Made by a program: the position numbers and the translations under genes
Source: CADCTB01 sp964479465
GTDB lineage: Bacteria; Actinomycetota; Acidimicrobiia; Acidimicrobiales; AC-14
Assembly: GCA_964479465.1 (NCBI GenBank)
Contig: CAYZMG010000001.1
Coordinates: 108,112 to 172,111 of the forward strand
Direction: 5' to 3'
Length of the DNA stretch: 64,000 nt
The notes under the pieces: model-generated
What the model was told of the DNA's origin: nothing
The model's input: the letters and a program-made list of their open reading frames with translations, nothing else
Databases searched by the model: none
Part shown: piece after piece, positions 1 through 9,423 of the stretch
Layout of the letters: each line of letters starts with the position of its first letter
How positions within the stretch are numbered: position 1 is the stretch's first letter

Positions 1-318
1 AACGAGGCGCTGCTCGATGCCGTCAACGATCTCCTCGCCCTCGGGGCCCGGGAGCACGACATCGCCCGGGCCCGCACGTGGCACCACATCACCTGGAACA
101 ACTGCCTGGTGGAGAGCGCCGCCGGCCTGGGCCAACACGTGTACCTGCCGACCTACGGCCACTTCCCCAACGAGGAGCTGGAACCCATCGACGCCGAGAT
201 GAAAGCGCTCTGGGAACGGTTGGGCTTCGACGTCCACATGCTCGCGGACTTCAACGCCTTCGCACGGCGCCAAGGTGTGGTCCACTGCATCAAGAAATAC
301 TTACGACGTGGTGAGTGA
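1..318 (+). CDS. C-terminal part of a guanidine-modifying (amidinotransferase/deiminase-like) enzyme
   Basis: The frame is open from base 1 to the TGA at 316-318, so only the last 105 residues are present. The tail reads like the end of the arginine/agmatine deiminase and amidinotransferase fold: a V-Y-L-P-T-Y-G strand (family: VxVPxYG), then a G-V-V-H-C motif 9 residues from the end, where the family places its catalytic His-Cys pair. Substrate cannot be inferred. PPK2 begins 24 bp downstream on the same strand. The assignment rests on a short fragment and the family could be wrong. Confidence 0.5.
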   Translation, partial: NEALLDAVNDLLALGAREHDIARARTWHHITWNNCLVESAAGLGQHVYLPTYGHFPNEELEPIDAEMKALWERLGFDVHMLADFNAFARRQGVVHCIKKYLRRGE

Positions 319-342
319 CGGCACGCAGCACAGGAGGAACAG

Positions 343-1197
343 ATGCCGGATGGCGCAGGGAAGAAGGCTCACAGCGAGCCGCACATCGAGCGCCTCCCCC
401 GCAAGGCGTATGAGAAGGAGCTGTTCCGGCTCCAGGCCGAGACGGTCAAGCTCCAGGAGTGGGTCCGCCAGGAGGGCGCCCGCCTCGTGGTCATCTTTGA
501 GGGGCGCGACGCCGCCGGAAAGGGCAGTGCCATCAAGCGCCTGACCCAGTACCTCAACCCCCGGGTGGCGCGCATCGTCGCCCTGCCGGCACCCACCGAC
601 CGCCAGCAGAGCCGCTGGTACTTCCAGCGCTACGTGGAGCACCTGCCCTCGGCCGGCGAGATCGTGATCTTCGACCGGAGCTGGTACAACCGGGGCGGCG
701 TCGAACGGGTCATGGGGTACTGCACGCCGGACGAGTACCGGCGCTTCCTCCACCAGTGCCCGATCTTCGAGCGGCTCCTCGTCGAGGACGGCATCCTGCT
801 GCGCAAGTACTGGTTCTCGGTCAGCCCGGAGGAGCAGGAGCGCCGCTTCCGCCGCCGGCTCGAGGATCCCATGCGCCGGTGGAAGCTCTCGCCGCTCGAC
901 CTGGAGTCCCTGAGCCGGTGGGACGAGTACTCCCGGGCCAAGGACGAGATGTTCGTCCACACCGACATCCCGGAGACGCCATGGCACGTCGTCGAGAGCG
1001 ACGACAAGCGCCGCGGCCGCGTCAACATGATCGCCCACCTGCTCTCGTCTCTGCCCTACTACGACGTCGCACGCATCCCGCTGGCCCTGCCACCCCGATC
1101 CAAGCGTGCCGGGTATGAGCGGCCGGACCGATCGACGCAGCAGTACGTTCCCGACCACGCCGCTGAGCTGCTCAAGACACAAGGGGGATCCAAATGA
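343..1197 (+). CDS. ppk2: Polyphosphate kinase 2 (PPK2)
   Basis: This 284-aa cytoplasmic kinase would transfer phosphate between polyphosphate and nucleotides. The Walker A loop GRDAAGKG is at residues 54-61 and the Walker B/lid region starts with DRSWYNR at about 111-117. Further PPK2-typical text follows (YWFSVS, then a Y/W/K-rich segment ending in ESDDKRRGRVN). Length fits a one-domain PPK2. The ATG at 343 follows an AGGAGG-like stretch (cacaggaggaacag). The stop overlaps the next gene by 4 bp, suggesting co-translation. Whether it prefers ADP, GDP or AMP cannot be read reliably. Confidence 0.93.
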   Translation: MPDGAGKKAHSEPHIERLPRKAYEKELFRLQAETVKLQEWVRQEGARLVVIFEGRDAAGKGSAIKRLTQYLNPRVARIVALPAPTDRQQSRWYFQRYVEHLPSAGEIVIFDRSWYNRGGVERVMGYCTPDEYRRFLHQCPIFERLLVEDGILLRKYWFSVSPEEQERRFRRRLEDPMRRWKLSPLDLESLSRWDEYSRAKDEMFVHTDIPETPWHVVESDDKRRGRVNMIAHLLSSLPYYDVARIPLALPPRSKRAGYERPDRSTQQYVPDHAAELLKTQGGSK

Positions 1198-1613
1198 AGA
1201 AGTCCAACCTGGCGCTCATCCAGGCCCGGTACGAGGCCGTCAACGCCCACGACCTCGACCGCTTCCAGAGCTTCTACGCCGACAGAGTGGTCTGGAGAGA
1301 CCCGGCCACCGCCCGGCCGGCCAAGGGCCCGCGGGCGGTTCGCCGCCGGCTGGAGACGTGGATCGGTGCCGTCCCCAACCTCAAGTGGAACCTCGACGAG
1401 CTCTTCGGCGAGGGCGACCGCCTTTGCGCCCAGTTCACCTTCACCGGCACCCACCGGGGCCCGCTGCTTGACGGTCGGGGCAACGAGCTCGCTCCGGGCC
1501 GCAAGGGGCTGCGCATCCGGGGAGCCGGCGTGTACGTCATCGACGCCGGCAAGATCGTGGACTCCTCTATCTACTTCGACCTCGGCGCCTTCGGAGTCCC
1601 GGCTACGGCGTAG
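1194..1613 (+). CDS. SnoaL-like / NTF2-fold protein
   Basis: A 139-aa protein starting with ATGA overlap on the PPK2 stop. It has the SnoaL/ester-cyclase pattern: a helical start (ALIQARYEAVNAHD), an F-Y-A-D-x-V-V-W segment, a middle strand F-T-F-T-G-T-H-R-G and a final G-K-I-V-D-S-S-I-Y-F-D strand. The fold is a small alpha+beta barrel used by polyketide cyclases, limonene-epoxide-hydrolase-like enzymes and many proteins of unknown role. No catalytic residue set can be assigned, so only the fold is claimed. The link to PPK2 may be operonic rather than functional. Confidence 0.8.
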   Translation: MKKSNLALIQARYEAVNAHDLDRFQSFYADRVVWRDPATARPAKGPRAVRRRLETWIGAVPNLKWNLDELFGEGDRLCAQFTFTGTHRGPLLDGRGNELAPGRKGLRIRGAGVYVIDAGKIVDSSIYFDLGAFGVPATA

Positions 1614-1661
1614 TGGCGCAGCGAAGGCGAGCCCCGGCGACGGTGCCCTACCTCGAGGCGG

Positions 1662-1811
1662 CTAGAGCCCTCCGGTAAGCAGGAGAACCAGCAGGATGAT
1701 GAGGAGCACCCCGCCCAGACCGATGCCGCCCGTGCGGTACCTCCCGCCGCCATAGCCAAAACCCCCTGCCAGAACCAAGACGATGAGCACGATCAGCAGG
1801 ATGGTGAGCAT
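1662..1811 (-). CDS. Small Gly-rich membrane protein (DUF3309-like)
   Basis: A 49-aa reading frame: hydrophobic helix MLTILLIVLIVLVLAGG, then a Gly/Tyr/Arg linker (GYGGGRYRTGG) and a second hydrophobic helix ending LLLTGGL. The ATG at 1811 follows a GGGGGGAA purine stretch about 10 bases upstream on the minus strand. The frame stays open further upstream, but that extension is Arg/Pro-rich and looks non-coding. The two-helix design resembles the short DUF3309-type proteins found in many soil bacteria. Function unknown. Confidence 0.6.
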   Translation of the reverse strand: MLTILLIVLIVLVLAGGFGYGGGRYRTGGIGLGGVLLIILLVLLLTGGL

Positions 1812-1936
1812 GGTGATGGTGTTCCCCCCAACGGAGGCGACAAACCGACGGGCACGGGCCGGCCTGGCAGGATCACGGGGGGCACGCGATCGTGTCGATC
1901 CAAAGCTCCGGCGTCCGTCCGGTGAGGAGAGCAGAC

Positions 1937-2662
1937 GTGGACCTGGACGAGTACGCCCGCATGGCACGAGCCGAGAACCGCCACTGGTGGTACCGGGCCA
2001 CCCGGGCACTGCTGGCGGAGGCCTTCGCCCCGCTCATCCCCGTGGGGTCGCGAGTTCTCGACGCCGGGTGCGGCACCGGCGCAACCGGCGCGTGGATGGC
2101 CGAACGCCACGAGGTGGTCGGGGTCGACTCGGAGCCCGTCGCGGTCAGACTGTACGCCGACCAGCATCCTGCGACGCGGCTGGTCAACGCCGACATCAGC
2201 ACCCTTCCACTGCGCGACGCTTCCGTGGACGCGGTCCTCTGCGTCACTGTCCTGTGCCACCGCGCCATCACCGATCCGGAAGCGAGTGTCGCAGAGCTGG
2301 TCCGCGTGATGCGCCCTGGCGGCGTGATCTGCGTGCTTGAGCCCGGCATCCGGCGGTTGCGACGAGCCCACGATCGCGCTGTCCATGTCGAACGGCGCTT
2401 CGCCGTCGGAGACATGCGCGCCTTGCTGGAGCACAACGGGTGCCGGGTGCTGCGTGCATCCGGGGCGTACTCCTTCCTCGTCCCAGCCGCCGCGCTGAAG
2501 GCAGTGATGGAGCGCGGTCGGTCGGCAAGCGACCTGGAGGGCCAGGGAGGGGCGCTGGGAACGGTGCTGGGTGGCGCGGCCAGGGTGGAGCGGCTTTGGC
2601 TGCGACGGCACGGGATCCCCGCCGGACTGTCGGTGTGGGCCGTCGCCACCAAGGCGAGCTGA
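1937..2662 (+). CDS. Class I SAM-dependent methyltransferase
   Basis: A 241-aa protein with SAM motif I V-L-D-A-G-C-G-T-G at residues 40-48, the acidic motif II strand (VVGVDSE), and the post-motif R-P-G-G segment (VMRPGGVICVLEPG). The N-terminal EYARMARAENRHWWYRATR stretch is typical of methyltransferases with an E-x-x-H-W-W/F-Y preamble. I chose GTG 1937 because AGGAGA lies at 1926-1931; an earlier in-frame start at 1892 lacks a ribosome site. Substrate unknown; the neighbouring sugar genes on the other strand make a glycolipid or polysaccharide substrate possible. Confidence 0.85.
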   Translation: MDLDEYARMARAENRHWWYRATRALLAEAFAPLIPVGSRVLDAGCGTGATGAWMAERHEVVGVDSEPVAVRLYADQHPATRLVNADISTLPLRDASVDAVLCVTVLCHRAITDPEASVAELVRVMRPGGVICVLEPGIRRLRRAHDRAVHVERRFAVGDMRALLEHNGCRVLRASGAYSFLVPAAALKAVMERGRSASDLEGQGGALGTVLGGAARVERLWLRRHGIPAGLSVWAVATKAS

Positions 2663-2691
2663 CCGCCGGCCCGTAGCGGATGCGCCGGCGC

Positions 2692-4308
2692 TCAATCACC
2701 GGCGCTGCCCGACCTCATCGGGGCCGGCCGCTGCGGGTCCGGACCGGTCCGCCAGAGGTCGCACACCCCCAGCTTGGCGACGAGGTAGCTGTGGGCACGC
2801 ACTGCGGCGATCACACGCTCCGGTTCCAGCTCCGGTGTGTAGTCGTGGCCGATGCAGGTGTACCGGATCGTCTGGTTCCTCAACGCGGCCCCGACTGCGG
2901 CCAGGCCCTCCTCCCCGAACTCGAACGAGTCCGGGTAGTGGTAACGCGTGGGGTTTCGAAGATCGGCGGCGAGGTAGTAGAAGCCGGCGTCAAGGTGGAG
3001 GATCAGCACGTTGCGGTCAGGGCCGACGTGCCGGCGGATCTCCTCGGCCGCCAGCGTGGTACGACGCCAGTCGCCGGGCGGGGCCAGTGCGCCCTGGAAA
3101 TGTCCGGTGCGCATCACCTCGAAGTCCCGCGCCGCGGATGCCTCCAGGTAGACGGCCAGACCAAACCATGTCACCGCGAACCCGAGGGCGCATGCTCCGA
3201 GAGCGGTGACCGCCTCGGGCCGAACCCGCCGCAGGGGCTGGAGAATCACGCTTGCGGATCCGATCAGCAGGGCCAGGGGCAGAGGAACCACCCACGGCAT
3301 GTGGTCCGCTCGCGGGAAAGCCAAGACCGCTGCGGCGAGGCAGAAGAGGAGGACCATGACAAGGCGGCCCCGGACGATTGACCGGGATCGAACGACGGCG
3401 ATCAGGCCCAGCGCGCCGGCGAGTGGAACGAGTCCGTAGCTGCCGAAGTTCCGGATCTCCAAGGTCGACGCATGGGCCACTCCGTCGATGAGCCGGCGCA
3501 GGAAGTAGCCGTACGGCACCGGGGCATCGATGAGCTGGGGGCCATCGCGGAGCTGGCGCACGAAGTCGCCACCGGCATCCTGTAGCAGCACCGGCACCAG
3601 GCCGGCGAGCACGGTAAGCAGGCACGCGCCCGATGCGGTCAGTCCCGAGACCGCGAAGTCACGGAAGGCCACGCGTCTCTGAATGAGCGGTACGGCCATG
3701 GATCCAGCGGTGGCGACGATCGCTGCAGCCCCGATGTTGTACTTAGTCAGCGCACATGCGCCGGCTGCCACCCCCACAGCCGCGGCCAAGCGGACGAGTC
3801 GCCGGGACTTCTCGGGACCGGGGAGATCCTTCAGCGCCTCGTCCCAGTGGAGCACGAGGGCTGCGGTGACCGACGCGAAGGTGATGACGAGGGTGTTGTA
3901 GAGGCTGGAGGGCGTCGGTAGCGCGAACAGCAGGAGCGCGACCAGCAGGAGAAGCCGAGCTCGGCGGCCGGCGAACAGCATCCGGGCGATGAACAGGTTT
4001 GCAGTGGCCGTTACTCCGAAGGCCACGGCCATGAGCGCCTTCAGCACGACGACGTTGACGCCGAAGATCGCCGCGGCACCGACGCCGGCGAAGAGGGCGA
4101 GAGGCGTCGGGAAGTACCGGATGTCGGTGTAGAGCACCTCGCCACGGAGCATCAGGTCGACGAGATGCAGGTTCCACGCTTCGTCTGCTCTGTTCACGCC
4201 GGCGAGCATCAGAGAGAGGAACGCCACCAACGTGGCGATGCCGAAGACCAGCACCGGGCCGGCGTGACGCCGCCACCGGCTCGGACGCGACGCCGGACCG
4301 GCCGCCAT
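2692..4308 (-). CDS. GT-C-fold membrane glycosyltransferase (GT39/ArnT-like)
   Basis: A 538-aa integral membrane protein with roughly ten or more hydrophobic segments. After the first helix comes the loop N-R-A-D-E-A-W, matching the acidic loop-1 motif of polyprenyl-phosphate-dependent GT-C enzymes, then Y-T-D-I-R-Y-F-P-T-P. The C-terminal 130 residues form a soluble region with a Y-Y-L/A-D-L-R-N-P-T-R-Y motif seen in many such proteins. It is last in a minus-strand operon; its ATG directly follows the stop of the upstream GT2 gene, which probably makes the lipid-linked sugar it uses. Acceptor unknown. Confidence 0.8.
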   Translation of the reverse strand: MAAGPASRPSRWRRHAGPVLVFGIATLVAFLSLMLAGVNRADEAWNLHLVDLMLRGEVLYTDIRYFPTPLALFAGVGAAAIFGVNVVVLKALMAVAFGVTATANLFIARMLFAGRRARLLLLVALLLFALPTPSSLYNTLVITFASVTAALVLHWDEALKDLPGPEKSRRLVRLAAAVGVAAGACALTKYNIGAAAIVATAGSMAVPLIQRRVAFRDFAVSGLTASGACLLTVLAGLVPVLLQDAGGDFVRQLRDGPQLIDAPVPYGYFLRRLIDGVAHASTLEIRNFGSYGLVPLAGALGLIAVVRSRSIVRGRLVMVLLFCLAAAVLAFPRADHMPWVVPLPLALLIGSASVILQPLRRVRPEAVTALGACALGFAVTWFGLAVYLEASAARDFEVMRTGHFQGALAPPGDWRRTTLAAEEIRRHVGPDRNVLILHLDAGFYYLAADLRNPTRYHYPDSFEFGEEGLAAVGAALRNQTIRYTCIGHDYTPELEPERVIAAVRAHSYLVAKLGVCDLWRTGPDPQRPAPMRSGSAGD

Positions 4309-5070
4309 TCAGGAGACTGGCTGACGCAGCACTACCACTCGCCACCAGAGGACGAGGAGCTCCCAGACCGTGCGGGCGATGTGGGGGATGCGGAAGAACT
4401 GCGATCTCCCGACCGGGCGCGCATAGTGGTGGACCGGCGTCTCCACGATGCGTGCGCCGGCGATCCTGCCCTTGTAGACCATTTCGGCGCAGACCGCCCC
4501 GCTGCTGCTGCCCAGCTGGAGGCGCTCCAACAGGTCCCGGCGGATCAGCCTGAAATCACAGTCGGTATCGGTAATGCCGACGCGGAAGAGGAGCCGGACG
4601 AGTCGGTGGTACGCCTCGCCGATCACCTTCCGGAACCATGCGTCCTGCCGGGTGACCTTCCACCCCTGGACCCAGTCCACGTCCTCGGCCGCCAACGCAA
4701 GAAGCGTGGTCACCTCGTCGGCGTCGTACTGGCCGTCGCCGTCGGTATAGAAGACCCACTCGAACCGGGCGGCCCCGAATCCGGACCGCAGGGCGGCGCC
4801 GTAGCCCCGGTTCCGGCTGTGGCGGACGACCCGTAGCTCGGCGACCGCCGTTTCCAGCTGGGTCAGGACCTCATCCGAGCCGTCCGTCGACCCGTCGTCG
4901 ACCACGACGATCTCGAACGGGAGGCCGCTGCGAGCGAGTGCGGCGTGCAGGCGCTGGACCATGGAACCGATCGTGGCCGCGTCGTTGAAGCAGGGAAGGA
5001 CCCCCGAAACCGAGTGGACCGCCGGGTGGGAGAGCTCGGCGCGCCATGCATCGGGATCGACCTGGGTCAT
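4309..5070 (-). CDS. Family 2 glycosyltransferase (DPM1/ArnC-like)
   Basis: A 253-aa GT-A enzyme. The nucleotide-sugar site D-D-G-S-T-D is at residues 58-63 and the metal-binding loop D-G-D-G-Q at 110-114, both in the polyprenol-phosphate sugar transferase style (LPCFNDAATI N-terminal strand, later CDFRLIRRDLL). There is no membrane tail, so it resembles the soluble DPM type. It overlaps the DegT gene upstream by 4 bp and abuts the GT-C gene downstream, giving the classic pair: load a sugar on polyprenol phosphate, then transfer it outside. Confidence 0.9.
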   Translation of the reverse strand: MTQVDPDAWRAELSHPAVHSVSGVLPCFNDAATIGSMVQRLHAALARSGLPFEIVVVDDGSTDGSDEVLTQLETAVAELRVVRHSRNRGYGAALRSGFGAARFEWVFYTDGDGQYDADEVTTLLALAAEDVDWVQGWKVTRQDAWFRKVIGEAYHRLVRLLFRVGITDTDCDFRLIRRDLLERLQLGSSSGAVCAEMVYKGRIAGARIVETPVHHYARPVGRSQFFRIPHIARTVWELLVLWWRVVVLRQPVS

Positions 5071-6107
5071 GGCCGCTCCACCGTGGCCGCCAAAGCCTCC
5101 GCAACGGCGTCGACTTCGCTCTCCGTCATGAACGGGTTACAGGGAAGGCTCACGCACTCCCGGGCCCAACCCTGCGCCACGACGCACGCATCTCGGGCGA
5201 AGCGCCGGTAGGGCGCATAATCCGGTACCGCATTGGGATAGTGAACCTCCGACGGCACGCCGAGCGTCGCCCGGAAGGCCGCCCGGTGCGGGGTCCGCGC
5301 CACGCACAGGTGGAAGACATGGTCAGGATGAGGATCCTGCCATTGCAGGTGGGGTGAGGCCTTGCGATACCGACCGGCGATCTCCCGTCGCCTGGCGTTG
5401 CCCGCAGCCAGCCCGCCGAGCCGAACCCTGAGTACGGCGGCCTCGATCTCCGACATCCGGGCGTTCATGGCCACGCGGACGCACTCGTCACGGGAGACGA
5501 ACCCGTGGGCTCTCAGGAGCCTCAGCTCCGTGGCGACGGTGTCATCGTCGGTGACCACGGCACCTCCGTCTCCAACCCCACCGAGGTTCTTCGTCGGATA
5601 GAAGCTGTAGGCCACCGCCGCACTGGGGGAGCTTGGCACGGCGCCATGCGCTTGCGCAGCATCCTCGACGACGGGCACACCCAGCGCCGGGACGTCGCAG
5701 GGGCGACCGAAGAGGTGGACGGGTATGACGGCTCGTGTCCGTGCCGTCACTGCCTTGGCCGCCGCCGCCGGATCCATGGTTGCGGTGTCCGCCAGCACAT
5801 CGACGAAGACTGGGACGGCTCCGATGCTGCAGACGGCGGCGGCTGACGGGACGGCGGTAAAAGCGGGGAGGATCACCTCATCGCCGGGCCCAACGCCAAC
5901 GGCGGTCAGACTCAGGGCCAGCGCCGCGGCACCCGAAGAGACCGCGACACAGTGCCGCTGGCCGGTGAAGCTGGCGAACTCGGCTTCGAAAGCCTCGACC
6001 TCGGGGCCGAGGACATACCGGCCTGAAGCGAGCACCCTGCTCACCGCCTCGAGCAGCGCTCCGCGCTCCTGGCCCGCCTGCCGGCTCAGGTCGACGAAAG
6101 ATAGCAA
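5067..6107 (-). CDS. DegT/DnrJ/EryC1/StrS aminotransferase
   Basis: A PLP enzyme that usually aminates a keto-sugar nucleotide. Visible features: S-S-G-A-A-A-L near residue 57, the VEDAAQAHGA segment at about 147, and the PLP lysine in Y-P-T-K-N-L-G-G (about K173). I propose TTG at 6107, which overlaps the upstream epimerase by 22 bp and gives 346 aa starting LLSFVDLSRQ, the usual family N-terminus; a longer version from 6176 would add 23 residues unlike the family. At 346 aa it is near normal length. With the epimerase it should make an amino sugar donor. Confidence 0.85.
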   Translation of the reverse strand: MLSFVDLSRQAGQERGALLEAVSRVLASGRYVLGPEVEAFEAEFASFTGQRHCVAVSSGAAALALSLTAVGVGPGDEVILPAFTAVPSAAAVCSIGAVPVFVDVLADTATMDPAAAAKAVTARTRAVIPVHLFGRPCDVPALGVPVVEDAAQAHGAVPSSPSAAVAYSFYPTKNLGGVGDGGAVVTDDDTVATELRLLRAHGFVSRDECVRVAMNARMSEIEAAVLRVRLGGLAAGNARRREIAGRYRKASPHLQWQDPHPDHVFHLCVARTPHRAAFRATLGVPSEVHYPNAVPDYAPYRRFARDACVVAQGWARECVSLPCNPFMTESEVDAVAEALAATVERP

Positions 6108-7087
6108 GGCAGGCGCTCGCGGTAGAACTCGACGGCACCTACCAGCCCCTCCCGTAACGACACCTGGGGCCGCCACCCCAGCACGCGAGCCGCCTTCGAA
6201 GAGTCGCCGAAGTAGCTGCCGATGTCGATCTGGGCCCGGTCGTGTGGCCAGGGCACCGACACGATCCGGCCTCGTCCGACGACATCGACCACTTCCTCGG
6301 CGATGAACCGTAGAGGGAGTGGCCTGTCGTGGCTGATGTTGAACACCTCGCCGACCGCGGCGGGGCTCACGGCCGCAGCCAGGAAAGCTTCCACGGCGTC
6401 ATCGACGTAGAGGCAATCCCGGATCTGGTGCCCCTTCCCGAACAGCGTGAGCGGTTGGTCCTCGAGTGCCATCCGGATGAACGCCGGCAACACGCCTTGA
6501 CGGTCGTCGTCGATCCGCTGGCGCGGCCCGTAGACGTTGCAAAGGCGCAACGAGCACGCCCGAAGGCCGTGCATGCGCTGGTAGACGAGGTGCAGCTGCT
6601 CGCCAGCCAGCTTGGTGACGCCGTTCACGTCATGCGGATTGCACGGATGGGTCTCATCGACCGGGAGCGAGCGGGGCCGCCCGTACACGAGCCTGGTGGA
6701 CGCGTGCACGACGACGCAGCCCGGAGCCAAGAGGCGCAACGTCTCGAGGAACTCCAAGTGGCTGCGCACGTTCATGTCCAGGTCGAAAACCGGTCGCTCC
6801 ATCGCATCGATGTGACTCACCTGGCCGGCGAGGTTGAAGACGAAGCGCGCTGCGGTCACCGCCTCGGCCACCGCGCCACGGTCGCCGATGTCGGCGTCGA
6901 CGACCTGGATCGGGCGAGCCGCGCCCGACAGGTTCGCCGGATTGGCCCCGTGGGTGGGCACGCCGGCATCGATGACGGTGACCTCGGCCCCCGCTGCGGC
7001 CAGCGCCAGGCTCAGGTTGGACCCGATGAACCCGAGTCCTCCGGTGACCACGCATTTCGTGCCCCCGAAGCGGCGACGGTCGATCAT
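6086..7087 (-). CDS. NAD-dependent sugar epimerase/dehydratase (extended SDR)
   Basis: A 333-aa extended short-chain dehydrogenase. The Rossmann motif G-G-L-G-F-I-G-S is at residues 16-23, followed by an acidic second strand (VTVIDAG), a V-H-A-S-T strand, and L-C-N-V-Y-G-P-R. The usual catalytic YxxxK reads N-G-V-T-K, so the Tyr is Asn; I recall a branch of the family with a D-V-N-G-I-N-K variant. ATG 7087 fits the family start. It leads a four-gene minus-strand operon. The product sugar is unknown. Confidence 0.83.
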   Translation of the reverse strand: MIDRRRFGGTKCVVTGGLGFIGSNLSLALAAAGAEVTVIDAGVPTHGANPANLSGAARPIQVVDADIGDRGAVAEAVTAARFVFNLAGQVSHIDAMERPVFDLDMNVRSHLEFLETLRLLAPGCVVVHASTRLVYGRPRSLPVDETHPCNPHDVNGVTKLAGEQLHLVYQRMHGLRACSLRLCNVYGPRQRIDDDRQGVLPAFIRMALEDQPLTLFGKGHQIRDCLYVDDAVEAFLAAAVSPAAVGEVFNISHDRPLPLRFIAEEVVDVVGRGRIVSVPWPHDRAQIDIGSYFGDSSKAARVLGWRPQVSLREGLVGAVEFYRERLPCYLSST

Positions 7088-7334
7088 GGCTGGCGTTCGA
7101 CGCCTCGCCGGCATCGCCAGCAGCTGGGCGCCCGGCGGCGCGCGGGATTCCCGGCAACCGAAGGAGGATACGTTGCCAGTTCCAACTGTGAGACGCTCGC
7201 TAGGTGAGGACCGTGAAATGGAGTGAAAGGTACCCAAGCACAACTACGTATGTGGCGGAGCCGGCCAATCCAACCGTGTTCTGGCGCGGTCCTGACGACC
7301 GTTCATAGCCGATGTCACCTTAAAGTCTGCTGAA

Positions 7335-8040
<706 letters not shown>

Positions 8041-8048
<8 letters not shown>

Positions 8049-9423
8049 TCGGCGCCGGACGGGCCTTCGCTTCTACCTGTGCCTGACGTTCACTTCGATC
8101 ATCGCCGTTCTCATGATCGGTCAGGCTGCGTACCTCACCTACACGACCACGCAGGAGTCGAGGAAGGCCCAGCAGCGGGTGCTACGGCTGGACGCCGAAC
8201 GCCTGGCCATCAGACTGGTGGCCAACGGGCCCGTCCCGGCGACGATGACCGAGCTGAGGGCCGAGGGCGTCTTTCGGCGGGAGACAACGCTCCGCCAGTT
8301 CTTCACCCACGACGGGACACTCCTGGAGTCGTCGGATCTCCTGCAGGACGACGAGCCGCTGCTGAACGCCGAACGGGTACGAACGATCTCGGGCGCGGGT
8401 GCCACGCTGTGGATCGACTGGAGGGAGGGACGCAGCCCTGCCTACGCCGTCGCCGCCCAAACCTCGCCCCCTGTCGTCGTCGTCGCCATGGCCCCGACCG
8501 ACTGGGCGGCTCTCCAGCGCGATCGCGTCCTGCGCTTCGAGCTCGTCGTCATCCCTCTCAGCATCTGCATCGGCGCAGCACTCGCCTGGCTCGCCATCGG
8601 CGAGCAGCTCCGCCGCCTTCGCTCCATCGTGCGCGCCGCGGAAGGCGCCGCTGCGGGAGACCTCCCGACGCCCCAGCCCACCGGGCCCAAGGACGAGCTC
8701 TTCGCCATCTCGACGGCCCTCACGGAGATCACGAGTTCGCTTCGTAGCGCCTTGGACTACCAGCAGCGGTTCGCGGCCCAAGCGGCACATGAGCTCCAGG
8801 GCCCCCTCGCCATCATGAAGGCCGAGTCAGACTTGGCGCTCTCGTCCTCGTCCCTGATGGAGACGCGGAGAGCGCTCACCAGCATCGGTGAGGAAACCGA
8901 CAAGCTCGCTGTACTCGTCCAGGACCTCCTTGCCTTCGGCCAGTCGACGATGGCATCCATACCGATCGAGGAGGTGACGACGACGGATGTCGTGGCGTCG
9001 GCCACGGTGCCCCTCATCGGGCTGGCATCGGACCACGCGGTGGACCTCCGCATCGAGGTCGAGCCGGCTTCACTGCACGTGTCGCGAGTCGGGATCGAGC
9101 ACGCCGTACGCAATCTCGTCGAGAACGCGATAAGTGCCGCACCCTACGGCTCGGTGGTACGCGTGTCCGGGTACCAGGAGAACTCCTCGTGGCACCTCAC
9201 CGTCGAGGACGCCGGCCCGGGCGTCGCCGCCGCCTTGAAGGATCAGATCTTCGAGCCCTTCGTCGGCGCACGAGAAGGGGGGCACGGCCTCGGCCTGTCC
9301 TTCGTCAAGCTCATCGCCGAAGCACACCAGGGCAAGGCGACCATGGATCGCCTTGACGACGGGACCACCCGGTTCTCCCTTGTGATCCCCATGACCGCCG
9401 CCGGGACCTCCAGCTCATCGTGA
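8041..9423 (+). CDS. Membrane sensor histidine kinase
   Basis: A 460-aa kinase starting ATG 8041 inside the regulator's last codons. A first membrane helix (about residues 10-33), an extracytoplasmic sensor region, a second helix (about 166-188), HAMP, then the H-box A-A-H-E-L-Q-G-P-L with His250, and an ATPase domain with N-box N-L-V-E-N-A, D-A-G-P-G-V and G-H-G-L-G-L-S. Gln replaces the usual Arg/Lys after H-E-L. The sensor domain shows no recognisable ligand fold. It ends in a 9-bp convergent overlap with the next gene. Confidence 0.92.
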
